From the NCBI GenBank assembly GCA_964017145.1, contig OZ024841.1, positions 4,030,001-4,094,000 on the forward strand: a DNA stretch of 64,000 bases, in the 5' to 3' direction. Position numbers and translations under genes: made by a program. Origin of the DNA: Agrocybe praecox. Lineage: Eukaryota > Basidiomycota > Agaricomycetes > Agaricales > Agrocybaceae. Below are positions 19,550 to 35,240 of this stretch, piece by piece; position 1 is the stretch's first letter, and every line of letters begins with the position of its first letter. The notes beneath the pieces are model-generated. The model was not told the DNA's origin and did not search any database. It was given only the letters and a program-made list of their open reading frames with translations.

Positions 19550-21288
19550 ATGCCTCCTGTTCAGAACCTTTTGTACTGGGTCATTGCTGCGCTTGTGACT
19601 TCCTCTGCATACCTATGCACGCCTGCCCGTGCCACAAGAATGTTAAACTCTAGCATGCCCGCAGTTTATGGCGTTGACTACACTAAAAAGCTCTTTGGAC
19701 TCGATATTGTCCCTTTACGCAACGGCGCGGTTATTACAAACAATCTGACTATGCAGCAGCTAGAGCTATCTTATAGCGCCCAGTGCAGTGCCATCAACTC
19801 ACCTATGGGCCAAAGCCTGGCCACAGCTGACATTGTGAATATGACCACCGCTGTCACCTCATTGATGGTAAGATTGTATCGTTCGTCCGTAATGCTCTGC
19901 TAAAATCTTATCGAAAACTTGTTTTCTAGAAAACCTTCAATTCAGTTGGTACTCAACTGAGCGCAATCAACAATTTGGGCTTGACTACGCAGAAATTTAG
20001 TCCCTCGTGGAATACACTGACTCAGGTAAGAAATTTACTCGTATACTGTACCTCATTCCTTATACCGTATACGTCGTTAGATGTGGAGACAGATTGTCTG
20101 TGGATCTGTATCCACCGCTGAATCCACCGCTGCGTACTGCACAAACTTAGTCGAGAATGTTATGCCGCAGGTCCTAACTCTATCGGTTGCTAACGCGACC
20201 GCTCGCCTGACTGACTTTATATCTGTGAGTGGCTAGACATAGATTCAATTTTTACTGGAATAAATGTTTACTGTCAGCATTTTGACAATTAGGATGCACG
20301 GTCACTGAAAGATAATGCTTCCGCGACAGCCCAGAGCATCAATAGCTTTCAAGGGAGCTTAGCGACATTTACATTCGCGTTCTAGCAGTTTATCATCGCG
20401 CAGAGAACAGCTATCGACGCAAGCATTGGTGTATTGAGCACCGATATACAGAACGTCAATGCTTCTGTGCAAGCGTATGTTTTTTGGTGCCTGTTCGCAC
20501 TATGGGCGGCTAATCGGAAGTCTGGGATCTGTTTTGACAGTATAGATCTACAAATTGCAGCTATAGGTGCCGAGATCGGCTCTATAATTCTAAGCAGTGC
20601 CGCGTCTGCGAAAATGCACCCCTTCTGGGCACCGTTTATACTGGTATGACATCATTTTAATTATGTAATATCGGTATTCAGAAAGTTTCTCCGTTTTTTA
20701 GGCTGCAGCACTAGTAGAGGAAGCCATTGTCGGTATTCCACTCGCGTCGTTGACTGCCGAAAACGAAAGTGTGTTTAATTTGCAACCATTAATTTAATCA
20801 GTGTTGATACTCACTGCGTATGGGCGGTGTAGAGGACCTCGGTCAAATCGCTGCAGATAGGGCGTCAATCAACATCTTGGAAGGCAAGGATGCCATGCTC
20901 GCAAGTGCAAATGAAACCATCACTGATCTCAGAGAACTCACATTGTCTGCCTCCTCTCTCATGGGATCAATCAATGTCATCTGGAACACCGCTGCCAGCG
21001 AAGCCGAAGATGTGATCATTTTCCTCGGTATGGCAGACGATGTGAGTGCAATATCTCAAGGGTGGGTTATGTACTTACAATGATGCCGAATACGTCTAGT
21101 TCCCTGAACCTCAAATTTTCTGGGCAGAGGTAAACAAAGTTCCTTGCTATTACGAAGCGCTTAGCTCTACGATGCTTCAGGTGCGTTGTCCAGCTATCAT
21201 CCCCGGGATATTCTCTGATTATTGTCGAATTTGAAAATGCCAGTATGCACAAGGTGTGATTGATAGTCTCCCTTCTGCATGTATGTAG
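19550..21288 (+). pseudogene. Secreted helical, pore-former-like protein with in-frame stop
   Basis: Nine exons join in phase: 19550-19867, 19930-20025, 20081-20224, 20293-20474, 20541-20643, 20702-20768, 20833-21041, 21100-21180 and 21244-21288. The start ATG at 19550 precedes a signal-peptide-like stretch (LLYWVIAALVTSSAYLCTPA). The body is predicted helix-rich with a hydrophobic central segment encoded by exons 5-6. That layout resembles the helical-bundle pore-forming proteins of the ClyA/HBL type, but this is a resemblance in architecture only. A TAG lies in frame in exon 4 (20383-20385), while coding character continues on both sides of it. The gene is therefore either recently broken or its exon 4 is misread here. 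It is transcribed away from the foldback element. Confidence 0.5.
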
Positions 21289-23553
21289 ATCTCCATCACA
21301 TGGTTCGCCACAGCGGAGAATAAACAAGGAGTAAAAATAAATAAATAACTTGTCTAAGGGCCATCGCGTGCGTGGCATGTACGAGTCTTTTAAACTTTGT
21401 GATGCAGTATTTACTTTCAATATTAAGAAACATGCAAATATTTGTATTTTACGTAGACCATGTTCAAGAAAATATTAAAAAGCTGCATTCATGTATCACT
21501 ATATTACTTAAGGTTTTCAAAAGAAAATAAAAAAAACAGAGGGAAACAAAATGAGAAAGAAACGAGAGCGAGAGCAAGTCGTTTTGTTGTCGTTGTCACT
21601 CCCTCTTGTTTTAGTTTCAGTAATTTTGTTATTTGCCCGATCTTTCGCATACTTTAGCGCTGCATTAGATGGTGAAAGATGTAAGAGAAACGAGAAAGAG
21701 AACGAATTTCTCTCACTTCATTTCACTCACTCTTTCTATGCTGCGTTTGTGCTGCGTGTTGCCTCCTACAAAATAAAGTTAGAGAAGATAAGAGTTTGTT
21801 CCAAGGACCTGGCAGCTCGTTACGAACCAACGGAACTCTCAAAGAGATATTAAGAGTCGAAGTAAGCTACATGGGAAGACGCGACGCGACAGAGAACGCG
21901 ACACGTGAGAGCCAAGAAAATCATATTAAATACAAACGGAGATAGTCTATATAAAGTAAGAGCCATCAAAATATTTTGATTGGGGATCAAAAGCGTAACA
22001 AAAAACGCTCCCTACAAAGAACTCCCTTTTACTTACGTAAAAGACTCGTAAAATATTGCCCTTTGAATTGCCGCGACGGATCAGAAGAACCCACATGGAT
22101 CATTTGATATGTACTCGTCAAGCTGTGCTGTCCTTGTAATTAACGGAATATAATGTTGCCTTTATATACAAAACCAGGCTCGATTCCTTGATTTGTGCAG
22201 ATGCCTTGTCTTGCTGATCCCATAGAAAGTAAAAGTACAAGCCAAGATCATGCCTAGCGAAAGAGACTGAAAAAATCGAGGGAGATGGCAAACATGTGGT
22301 TGAAATATAATCTTGTATTTTTCAAGAGATAGAAGTTAGTTTGCAGAAAGTGAGCATGTGGAGTCAAGAGATGGGAAGAATACAAAGAAAAGACTATCTC
22401 TCTACGGACCAGCTCTAGTATCGATCACAGGAACATAGTTGGGTCCATGGATCGTATGAATATCAAAGGGCATGGGTGGAAGTGGTCGTAACGGAGGTTA
22501 AGAACTTGGAAGAAATGATAATATCATAAAATGTTTAATGGCCTCGGACAAAAATGTGCGTAACTATTCGGGTGATAAGTTGACGGTCGTCTTGAATATT
22601 CGAATCTTGATCTATTTTGTATTGCTGTGCGTTAAAATTCTAAGTAGTTATGCTGATACTCGACTAACGTCAAACACAATAGTTGCAGGGCTATATATTA
22701 GAGTTTTTAGGGCTTGATAGTTAGTTTCTGACTTCAAATTTCAAGAATTAACCTGGTGCTCTTGGGTAAGGATTTCTTCGTCGCTAGTGAGTAGTTGTGG
22801 GACAAGTTTTATGTTATTCCAAAAAAAAAAAGGTATCTAAAACTCTTGTTTCATGTTCCCCCGATGGACGGCAGATTCCGAGGTGTTTTGGCCAAAGTTG
22901 AGTTTGGGACATGTATCCCACACGTGTTCGCGCGGATTTTTCATGCAGGACAAATCTAATCGCGTGTAGGTCTCACCCATCAGCCAGCCCGCTAGTTGGC
23001 AGTAGAGCCATACGAGAAACACGTAAGATGTGCCACATCACGAGGTATGGAGCGATGGAAAAGGCGTGAACGTTGGAGCCCTCTACAAACGACAGTCAAT
23101 CGTCGATTGCTGAGGAACATACGGAATGCGGAATAAAAACATCCAAATCGTTTCCGCTACATCATGGTGCCCTAAAATATCGCGACTGTAGTGGTCCCAC
23201 CGAAGTAATCCCACAGCTAACTTTTGGAGCCTCCCATCGATTCCATCAATCTGAATCTGGGGTTGCTTCCGATGTTGCGTTTCAATTGTGCGTGTTGCAC
23301 GCAAGGGGGTACAGATCATTTCGGGTAGCGAGCCCCGTTGAATAGAGACACTCTAATTTGAAGTGATTATTCCATTCGTCCTATCAAAGACGGTTGTCGA
23401 TTGAGAAAACTCGCCGCGCACTAACAATGAGGCATACTGTATAACTACCCTTGCAGGGGCCAAGAGGTCAGAGACCGACAACCACATTTTCGCAACCTCT
23501 TATACCCACGCTTCGTTAAAGTAGACGTACTCGCAGTCAGCATCGAGCGAACA
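21289..23553. other. Long intergenic region, no gene seen
   Basis: About 2.3 kb of AT-rich sequence. 21540-21720 is purine-rich with a weak GAGAAA/TTTCTC fold-back (AGAGAACGAATTTCTCTC near 21697). An A-run lies near 22820. Short frames at 22837-23345 have no protein-like pattern. Confidence 0.6.
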
Positions 23554-24772
23554 ATGTTGAAAGCATTCAAAATCAAGGAATTCGATCTCACGCCCATTTA
23601 TGCCGAATGGAAGGATGGGCCCATTTTCACCGGAAATCCAAAAGACATTTCAGTAGAGGATTGGCTGGATAAAATTAAGGAAGGCTGTGTGCAGAGAGGC
23701 GTACCAGAAGAGTACTGGTATAAAGTAGCACAGCACTTCATGGGCCCGAAAGCTAAAGCTCGGTATGTTTTCCACGCCTCGGCGATCGGGGACCAATAAA
23801 ATTCTGATGGAAAACTCTAGTTTGAACGAGCTCAAGCAGGTCATAGTCAAGGTGCACGGAGGGAAATATCGGTGGAGCTGGAAGAAGTTCAAAGTAGCGA
23901 TGCTAAATATGGGATGTGAGTGATATTTGCCTGTGCCAATCATGACCGACATCTGACAGTAATTTCGAACATTTAGGGGCGATTGACAAAGACCAAAATG
24001 AAACGATCAAAGTCCAAGGAAAAGGGACTGGATTATGGTTCGCTCGGAAAAAGGATACCATCGTTCAGCCTGTTGAATCTAGGGAGAATTCCCAAGAGGG
24101 ATCGAGCAGCAAGCCTGCCCCGCCAACTCGGTCCAACTCGAAATGGTTCACCTCGGGCCCTACAGTTGAAGAACCAGAGGAAGAAATCATCTCTCCAGCA
24201 GTCAATGCACGCCCCACTCCTCGACGAAGGCCACCGCGATCTGCCACGATGACATCCGGATTTTGGCCACGACGTATCGACAGCAAAGACGAGACAGAGC
24301 TTCCGGAACGACCTCCCAATCAGAAAGTGAAATCAGACACAGCGGTCATGCTTGCGAAAAAGAAAGATCATTCTCCAGCACGGTCTCACACAGAGTCGGG
24401 AGAAGGTGAGTCGGAACATTATGGACCGAACTGCACTGGCTGACGAATACCGCACGAAAATAAATAGTCGTGACGGCGACGACGCAAGCTCCGGCATGGC
24501 TCCTGAACGCATGCAGCGCACTTGAGTACATCACCAGCGAACATCCCAAAGCTATGAGCATTATCAGCGCCATTCTTATTACGGCAGGGTCCATTCCCGC
24601 CATTCCAGCCATCGCTGCGGGTGCAGGTGGCGCCGTGTTGGCTTCCGGAACTGCTCACGCCATTGGCGCAGTAGCAGTGGGACTAGGACAGGCATTGGGT
24701 GCAGGCGTCTCAAACCAAAAGAAACAAGCAGGAGGCCACGGTGCAGAGTCGGGTTCGGGACATGGTCATTGA
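23554..24772 (+). CDS. Unknown protein with ISG12/IFI6-like hydrophobic tail
   Basis: Four exons (23554-23762, 23821-23915, 23977-24405, 24468-24772) join in phase to about 345 residues. The N-terminal half is a small soluble domain (EDWLDKIKEGCVQRGVPEEY, HFMGPKAKARLNELK, WGAIDKD, GTGLWFARKKD) that I recall from uncharacterised Agaricomycete proteins. A basic, proline-rich disordered linker follows. The last exon encodes a Gly/Ala-rich hydrophobic stretch (IPAIPAIAAGAGGAVLASGT) resembling the ISG12/IFI6-27 domain, which in animals is linked to mitochondrial and membrane association. A His/Gly-rich tail ends the protein. It is convergent with the pseudouridine synthase, whose stop is 115 bp away. 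The function is unknown and the ISG12 link is an inference from composition. Confidence 0.75.
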
Positions 24773-24887
24773 TGGAAGGTGATTTGGGATTCTGGTCGAA
24801 GGCTTGAAATTTTTTTATCAGTTGGAACAATCCTAATATTATGATATAAACGTACTACTTTGTATTTTTAACAATTTTCTGTCATTT

Positions 24888-26092
24888 TTACTTTATTTGA
24901 GACCAGAGCTTGAGATCGGAGTCTTCGCCAACGACCACACCATCAATCAATAATTGTGGTTCAATCAACGATGGAGGTAAGTAAATTCCTAGATCTTGAC
25001 AAATCCTTTGAAAGTCAACCGGGACAGGTGCTCGTACTCCTAGCCGATATCGTTTTCCATGATCGTGATATCTCTGGTGTCCAGTCAGGTTGGATCCTCA
25101 GAATGAGGAAGTATGGTACCCACGAATAACGAAGTTTCATAGGCATGCAGAAAAAGACGGTCTTCTGGTACCAACGTGGCTTTTAGGAGAGAACGTGATA
25201 AAGGTGAAGGTGAATGGTTCCTGTCGCCGAGAATTGGTGCTAATATGGGTATTCGATGATTGACAGATAAAACCTGGATAAAGCCACGAAAGCTGCTTAC
25301 TTCCTAGTATCTTCGCGGAGTGCAGACGCAATTGATGCTTATTTCCGGTGATGAGATTGAATTTTAGCAATGAAACAGCGGATTTGTCCTGGATACTGAT
25401 ATTAGTTTGAAATCCAAAGAAAAGGTGGTGGTGACGCACTGAACACCCTAAAAGTTCCCATTCTGTAACAGCCTCTTTTCCATCACCATCTATAAATCCA
25501 CGACCATCCTTGTATGCCAATCGATGTTCTATTCGACCAGATCTGACGTTGAACGACCTCTCTCCTCCTCTAACCAGTGCCAAATAGGTTTTCAAGAATG
25601 TCTTCTGTTCTATCTGTTTAGACGTCGTCCTGGCCACAGATGGACTCAAGGCGACGACAAGGCATCCAGTGGTTGCCTGTCATTATTCGGATAAGCGTTA
25701 AAAACAGACGGTCGATATATCGCGTACTTTGTCGAGACGGTGAACAGTGCAAGGGTCTGCAGACGGCATCCATTTCTTGATATCTATCCCCAATAAATCA
25801 TTTACGCTCTCTAGGTATTTCAGGGGTACAATACCGTCAAAAACCGGGTTCATGGCATATTCCTTTGAGGTTGATGTTTAGAAACTCAGAGTAGGGTATA
25901 ACAAAGCAAACACACCTCTCCCGGTTTCACCGAGCTATCCAGCTGACATATGAGGTTCGGAGGCTTGTTAATTACAACAATTTGCCTATCTGAGAATAAG
26001 ACATGTGTCTTAAGCCATCTTGAGCCTGATTCGCTTTGTAGACGACGGTAAATTTCGCGTTGGGAAAGGCGCTTCGTCAATGCCAGTTCCAT
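24888..26092 (-). CDS. RluA-family RNA pseudouridine synthase
   Basis: Five exons (26092-25916, 25862-25728, 25676-25301, 25239-25124, 25073-24888) give about 329 residues. The family is clear: HVLFSDRQIVVINKPPNLIC near the start, the catalytic motif HRLDKATTGCLVVA (the Asp is the nucleophile) split by intron 2, KTYLALVRGG, then LITGNKHQLRLHSAKILGTP and ILGDRNHS, and RLFLHAYETSLF near the end. RluA enzymes isomerise uridine to pseudouridine in rRNA or tRNA; fungal homologues of this size are often mitochondrial. The start is the first ATG in frame; an upstream non-ATG extension to about 26209 is open and could hide another exon. I cannot say which RNA is modified. Confidence 0.88.
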
Positions 26093-26302
26093 TTCAAGGC
26101 GTAAGAGATGTGGAGGAATTATTAAGGGACTTGTGCTCCGATTTCTTGCATTATTCGTGGCAAATGTAGCTATGATAACATAGCATACATTGCCTTTGTT
26201 GTGATTCAAATGAAGACAAACGAAAGTTCAAAGAAAACGACATCGTCACAGATTTGTTACAGCGTGCCATGTGATGAGGTCATGTGCCACAGTTGATGCA
26301 GC

Positions 26303-26330
26303 GCGTCAAAAAGCGCGTCATTTTTGACGC
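26303..26330. repeat. Perfect 10-bp hairpin between two genes
   Basis: GCGTCAAAAA pairs with TTTTTGACGC across GCGCGTCA. It lies between the pseudouridine synthase start (26092) and the 3' end of the first xylanase gene (26532). It could form in either transcript. Confidence 0.6.
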
Positions 26331-26395
26331 TAGCAATAAATAAGTCAAAGCACTCTTCAATTAGCCTGCTTCACGATTAAATTATAATACAACTA

Positions 26396-30601
<4,206 letters not shown>

Positions 30602-32183
30602 TGCAAAAGCAACTGGAAATTGAACTTGCTATTTTCCTGTCGCTATTGAGCCCCTTTTATGTGATGGACCATGGCAAAAGCTCGGTTAGAAGATAGAGGT
30701 CTGGTGTTACTGACGATTCTAAAATTTGTGAACGGAAATTTGTTAGGTTCATCATAAATCCATGTTATATTTACATGATAATGATGAAATAAATGAATCT
30801 TGTGGGTTCTATGCCAGGATATGAACTCGGACAGTGTCTTTAATTCCCCGACGACTACGTGGACACGACGCAAGGCTAATAATAATTGATTCTTTCTTCA
30901 ATATTTTGATCTGTCTAGGCAGTGCGAGGAAATGTGGAGTCCGTTTCTTGTTGGAGAGAGTGCTTTCGACAATGAAACTCTTATCCTCCCCCTATATTCT
31001 GTCTGGGTCATCTATCTGTATGAATCGAAAATTGGTTTTCTTAATATAGATTTGACGTTTCTATTTATATATCTGCCAGACTCCGAGACTCAAAAATATG
31101 CAGAGCGCTGGCAGCCATCCAGCGCGAGAAATATCCGTTATTTCACTCATAGTAATCAATTGAACCTGTCCCCTGACCCATGAAGCTTTAGACACGAAGC
31201 CGCCAAATAACAGTACATCTCTGACGATGAGCCAACCCACTACGTATTTATTACCTACCTGATAGTATCATAGTAGGTCAAGAGCGTTAAGCCGTATGTT
31301 GACCTTTGAGGTGGCAACTATTTTCAAATTCTTTCATATAGAAAAGGTCGCATGAGTTACTTAAGAAAGGTTACTCTATTCTCTTTGCATTCATTCAATC
31401 ATTTCCTGCGCTATACCCTATCACCGTAAATGACGATGTAGTTTAGCGAGTTTCATCTTGATCGTATTTTGAGTACATACAGTAGCTCTATAATCATCAT
31501 TTGAAAGCTTGACAATGGACAGACACACGATCGCTGATTCTTTTTGATGATAGTCAGCATCGCAGCCAGACTTCTTGCTCCGGTGACGTCCAACGGACCC
31601 GTAGCGAAATATATCCGGAAAGTTACCGAAAAAGCTACCAAAACGTAAATGTTCCGCTCAGTAATATCCGGAATAAATTATTTTAATCCAAATACAGTAA
31701 AGAAAACACGAAGACAGATGCATGAGAAAAGGAAAAGGACATTAACTGACATGCTTTTCCTACAGTAAGAGATAATTTTAGACTCCGTGGCTCCAACGAA
31801 CATACCGTCAAAGACAGGAACAAAACGGGATAGTTGCATGATACATTTTACTCCGAAAGATCATCTGTACTACTATTTGATATTGTTATATCTTCGAAGT
31901 GCAAAAAGAGAAAGAGTGTCGGAATCGGACGGGCTCCAATTAAACCCTCCGAAAACATCTTATGTATATCGGGTTCGTATAAACACGAAAAGATCATCAT
32001 TACATTTATTCATATACAAATATTTACGATTAGTATAATGTCAGGCTGCCATGTATGAGCTTCTGGCAGGAATTTAAGTTATAACATAAACATTACGATA
32101 GTTTCTTGATACATAATTTCACTAACTTCCTCTTTTACATGCTTTCCTGGGGAACTAATCGCTCGAATGTCATGGAATTTCAA
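30602..32183. other. Intergenic, no gene seen
   Basis: AT-rich sequence holding the promoter of xylanase copy B at its left end. No frame here looks like a protein. Confidence 0.55.
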
Positions 32184-32290
32184 TCCTCTTTAGCTCAGCG
32201 GTAGAGCGCTTCACTAGTACGAAAAGCTGATGTAAGCATCTTAGCATCTTCGGAATGAAGAGGTCAGTCGTTCAAGTCGGCTAAGAGGAA
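32184..32290 (+). tRNA. tRNA-Thr(AGT) with intron
   Basis: The acceptor stem is TCCTCTT with AAGAGGA. The D stem is GCTC/GAGC. The anticodon stem CTTCA/TGAAG holds the loop CT-AGT-A, interrupted after position 37 by an intron of about 35 bases. The T arm is AGTCG TTCAAGT CGGCT. All stems pair (one G-T). The anticodon AGT reads threonine codons after conversion of A34 to inosine. T-rich sequence follows within 10 bases. Confidence 0.9.
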
Positions 32291-32865
32291 TATCGTTTTG
32301 ATATTTTATGTTTTTCCGCGATGAACACATGGTACCAATGATTTTGAGATTGGGTCCCTGTGGGCGCGGTGGGGGTTGCCGGATAGTGTTTTTCAACCGT
32401 GTTACATACGGTTTATAGCCAGATATTCATAATCATGAACTGTTCTGAGCTGTTTAAGCGCCACGCAACAATATGCAGTCTTTGCTGGAAGACGCTCGCA
32501 CATTGCACTATTTATAAAACCTTATGAAAATAATATTAGCCGATGCGACGCGTGATCGCGGCGAATTTTACAGCCGAGGGCCGACATGCAGTCCCAGACC
32601 AGGCCCGGACCTCGTCGTTGAACCTCCTTTGCTTAGACTTCCAGCCCTCATTATCCTCGTTTCGCTGTGTGGCCCTCAAAGTTGTCATGTTATATGAACT
32701 AGTTCAAAGAATTAGAATATCTCAGTGAATTGACGCATTCTCAAATTTCAACACGCAGGTGGCTTTCTTCCATCTCTGATGGTGAAAGAACGAAACGACG
32801 TCAAGAATTGGGAGCTCCATCTTGTTCTTCTCCTAGGTTGCGCACAGTGACCAAATTACACGAAC
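32291..32865. other. Intergenic, no gene seen
   Basis: Holds the tRNA terminator (T runs at 32296-32317) and the upstream region of the small gene model at 32866. Nothing else is recognisable. Confidence 0.5.
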
Positions 32866-33274
32866 ATGGAAGAACTCGTGCAAGTGTTTATCGAAATGAA
32901 AGATTTGGAGACTGCGTACAAGTAAGTATTCTCAACTTCAACGTCATTCATCGCGTATCAACGATTAAATGTGTTTCTAGGCTCTCAGAGATATTTTTCT
33001 GGCTTAATCTTGACGAGGAGAATATACTTTCCATCACCAACGACTACTGGTGTGTAGTCTTGCGTATAATTGCCTTGTTGTAATCGATGCTGTACTCATT
33101 TCATGCTCCTCAATCTAAGCCTGTTCTCCTCTGGGATACAGTTGGAAATTCGGTCGCGATTTCTGCAAGAACTTTGGCTTTGGAATATTTTTTATGGCGG
33201 CTGACACGACTCGGAACTCGATTAAACATTCGGCATATCCGTGTTTTGGTGACCTGCCAGGAGAACATATTTAA
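32866..33274 (+). CDS. Possible small three-exon protein, unrecognised
   Basis: The ATG at 32866, in-frame stop just upstream, exons 32866-32921, 32981-33051 and 33120-33274, and phase-matched GT-AG introns give about 93 residues (starting MEELVQVFIEMKDLETAY). I know no family for it. A competing frame over 33087-33449 is also long, so the model is weak. It may belong with the decayed coding region that follows. Confidence 0.3.
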
Positions 33275-33397
33275 CCTCTATCCTTTCTTTCCCAAAAACT
33301 ACAATCATCTTATTCAGCGCAAAGCAGGCATTCACGCAGAATTATCTTATCGAAACCTACAACCACGTTCTTCCGATTCCTCTAAGACCATTTCACC

Positions 33398-35240
33398 GGC
33401 CTTTACAATATCGCCAAACCCGTCTTTGCTATCCTCAACGAACGTCTGAACGTCGCCACTAGAGGAGGCAACAAGATTTCCACCCCGCCTTTGGTAGCCC
33501 TCATAGAAAGTTATGGTCGTTTCGAAACCGCTGTGCTTTGTGCAGTGGTGGAGAACGTGGCGCGCCTCACCCTCCTCCACAAATACGGCCTCCACGGTGC
33601 GGTTTAACACCCTCCCTGTCCTAGGATCTCGCGCTCAGGAGACATTCATTCATCGCGGCGTATGTCTTCCTCTTCAACTATTTTCTCTTCCTTTTCCCCC
33701 GAGTTGTCGACCATCTGAAGCACACCTCCGTCGGGAAGATCGCCTTCAAGCTAAAGAACCCCGCCTTGAAACTCGCGTCTGTTGTTCATTGGATCCTTCG
33801 CATGCCCTTTGGCGGAGAGTACCTCCTTTCAATCGCCAGCTACACCGAGGGATTGCTCATTCGTTCCTTCGACCTCATCAAGGGCGAGGTCATCAAAAGG
33901 GTGGACGTACCCTGTAGGCAAAGAGTCAAAGGCATGCAGAGGTCTTCCGCCATTTTCGCGTTTTTCTGCAGCAGGGTGTTCCAGATACTTCCTCGTCGTT
34001 TCCATCAGCGAGGAGTGTAGCCATGTCTTCGTCAATGGTGAATTGAGCAGTGCGGATACCACGGTTACGCATGCAGAGGGAGATGATAGAGGCCTCCTGA
34101 AGATCATGGGGGCCGACGTCGTTGGGACCCTCGATGACGAACGTTGGGACGACACGGTCAACGGAAACCTTGTCGAAGAAGAAGTGGAGGAGGAGTGGAC
34201 TTTGGAGGAAATTGGTTCAGGGCCTGGAGGTTTGAAGGAAGACGAGGAGGCGGTTGAGGAGAGTCCCGAGGAAGAGGCTCAGGATACTGTGAAGGAGGCA
34301 GTCCAAGAGCGAGAGGGGGTCAACGATACGGATTCTATCTCTGGTGCTGAACACATTTCGATGGACTTTGGCGACAATTTACTCGAGGTGGATATTAACG
34401 AGGTCCTTTCTTTCTCGGACGATATCCCCTCTGCCAGCGAGAAGGAAATCCCAGGCAATTCTATGTCGACTAGCATCAGCACCCTCAGCATCGTCAGCTC
34501 TACGATTGAAGAGGGAAATGCAGGTCTCATTACGCTAATCGAGACCCCGTTCGTCGTCATCATAATCTCTCGCAACATCAGTGCCTCGTCGAGTTTCATT
34601 GCTGACCATCCTGAACTCTTTGGCCTAGAAGTAGTGGATGATGAGGAATATGTGGAGGAGGAAGAGCTCGTTGAAGAGTATTACGAGGAAGAGGTGGAGG
34701 AGGAGTAGGAAAGCATTGAGCGGGATGGTGCGTGTGGTGCGGACGTCCGTGGAAGAGAGGATGAAGGGGTCGAGGATAGTCATAAGGTCGGTACCATTCC
34801 CCATATTTACCTTACTCCCGGAGACGAGAACGACGAGCCTCCAGTTGACAATGATTGGTATTTATTATTTTACTTTTAGGGCGTCGATTTCGAAGTTGAC
34901 TCTCCTGTCCTTGAGGGAACGCTTGTTGGAGTGGGCGTGTGTTCTCTTTGTTTCACAATAATTATATTTTCATACTGATTTAACATCCAGCTTGCGCGGG
35001 AAGGATTCATCTTCAACGATAGCTAGGACCTCGAGGACATTGAGGTGAGTAATTTTTCTGCGAATATCCCTCCAGTTTAACTCAAAGCTCCGATCCAGAA
35101 GTTGGAAGCGGCAGACCGTCATCGTATCAGACTTGAAAGGTAGAAGAGTCAATACGAGTATCTCGAAGACAAAGCTGACGCTGAAAACGCCACACTAACG
35201 GGCGGTTCAGAGGATGAAATGGACGTGCGAGAGGTCTGTA
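33398..35240 (+). pseudogene. Decayed coding region, family unknown
   Basis: Protein-like stretches lie here in shifting frames with stops between them: FETAVLCAVVENVARLTLLH (about 33510), LASVVHWILRMPFGGEYLLS (about 33775) and SFDLIKGEVIKRVDV, followed by a long acidic frame to 34708 (EEEVEEEWTLEEI, many Glu/Asp runs). Further on, fragments such as LAREGFIFND and LEAADRHRIRLER are each followed by a stop (35020-35160). I could not join these by introns into one open frame. The most likely reading is one or two dead genes; a single gene with several frameshifts is possible. I recognise no domain. Confidence 0.35.

Noticed and set aside
20300..20388. Intron removing the TAG at 20383
   Set aside because: The only GT available would delete a well-behaved coding stretch and does not keep the phase; kept only as a remote option.
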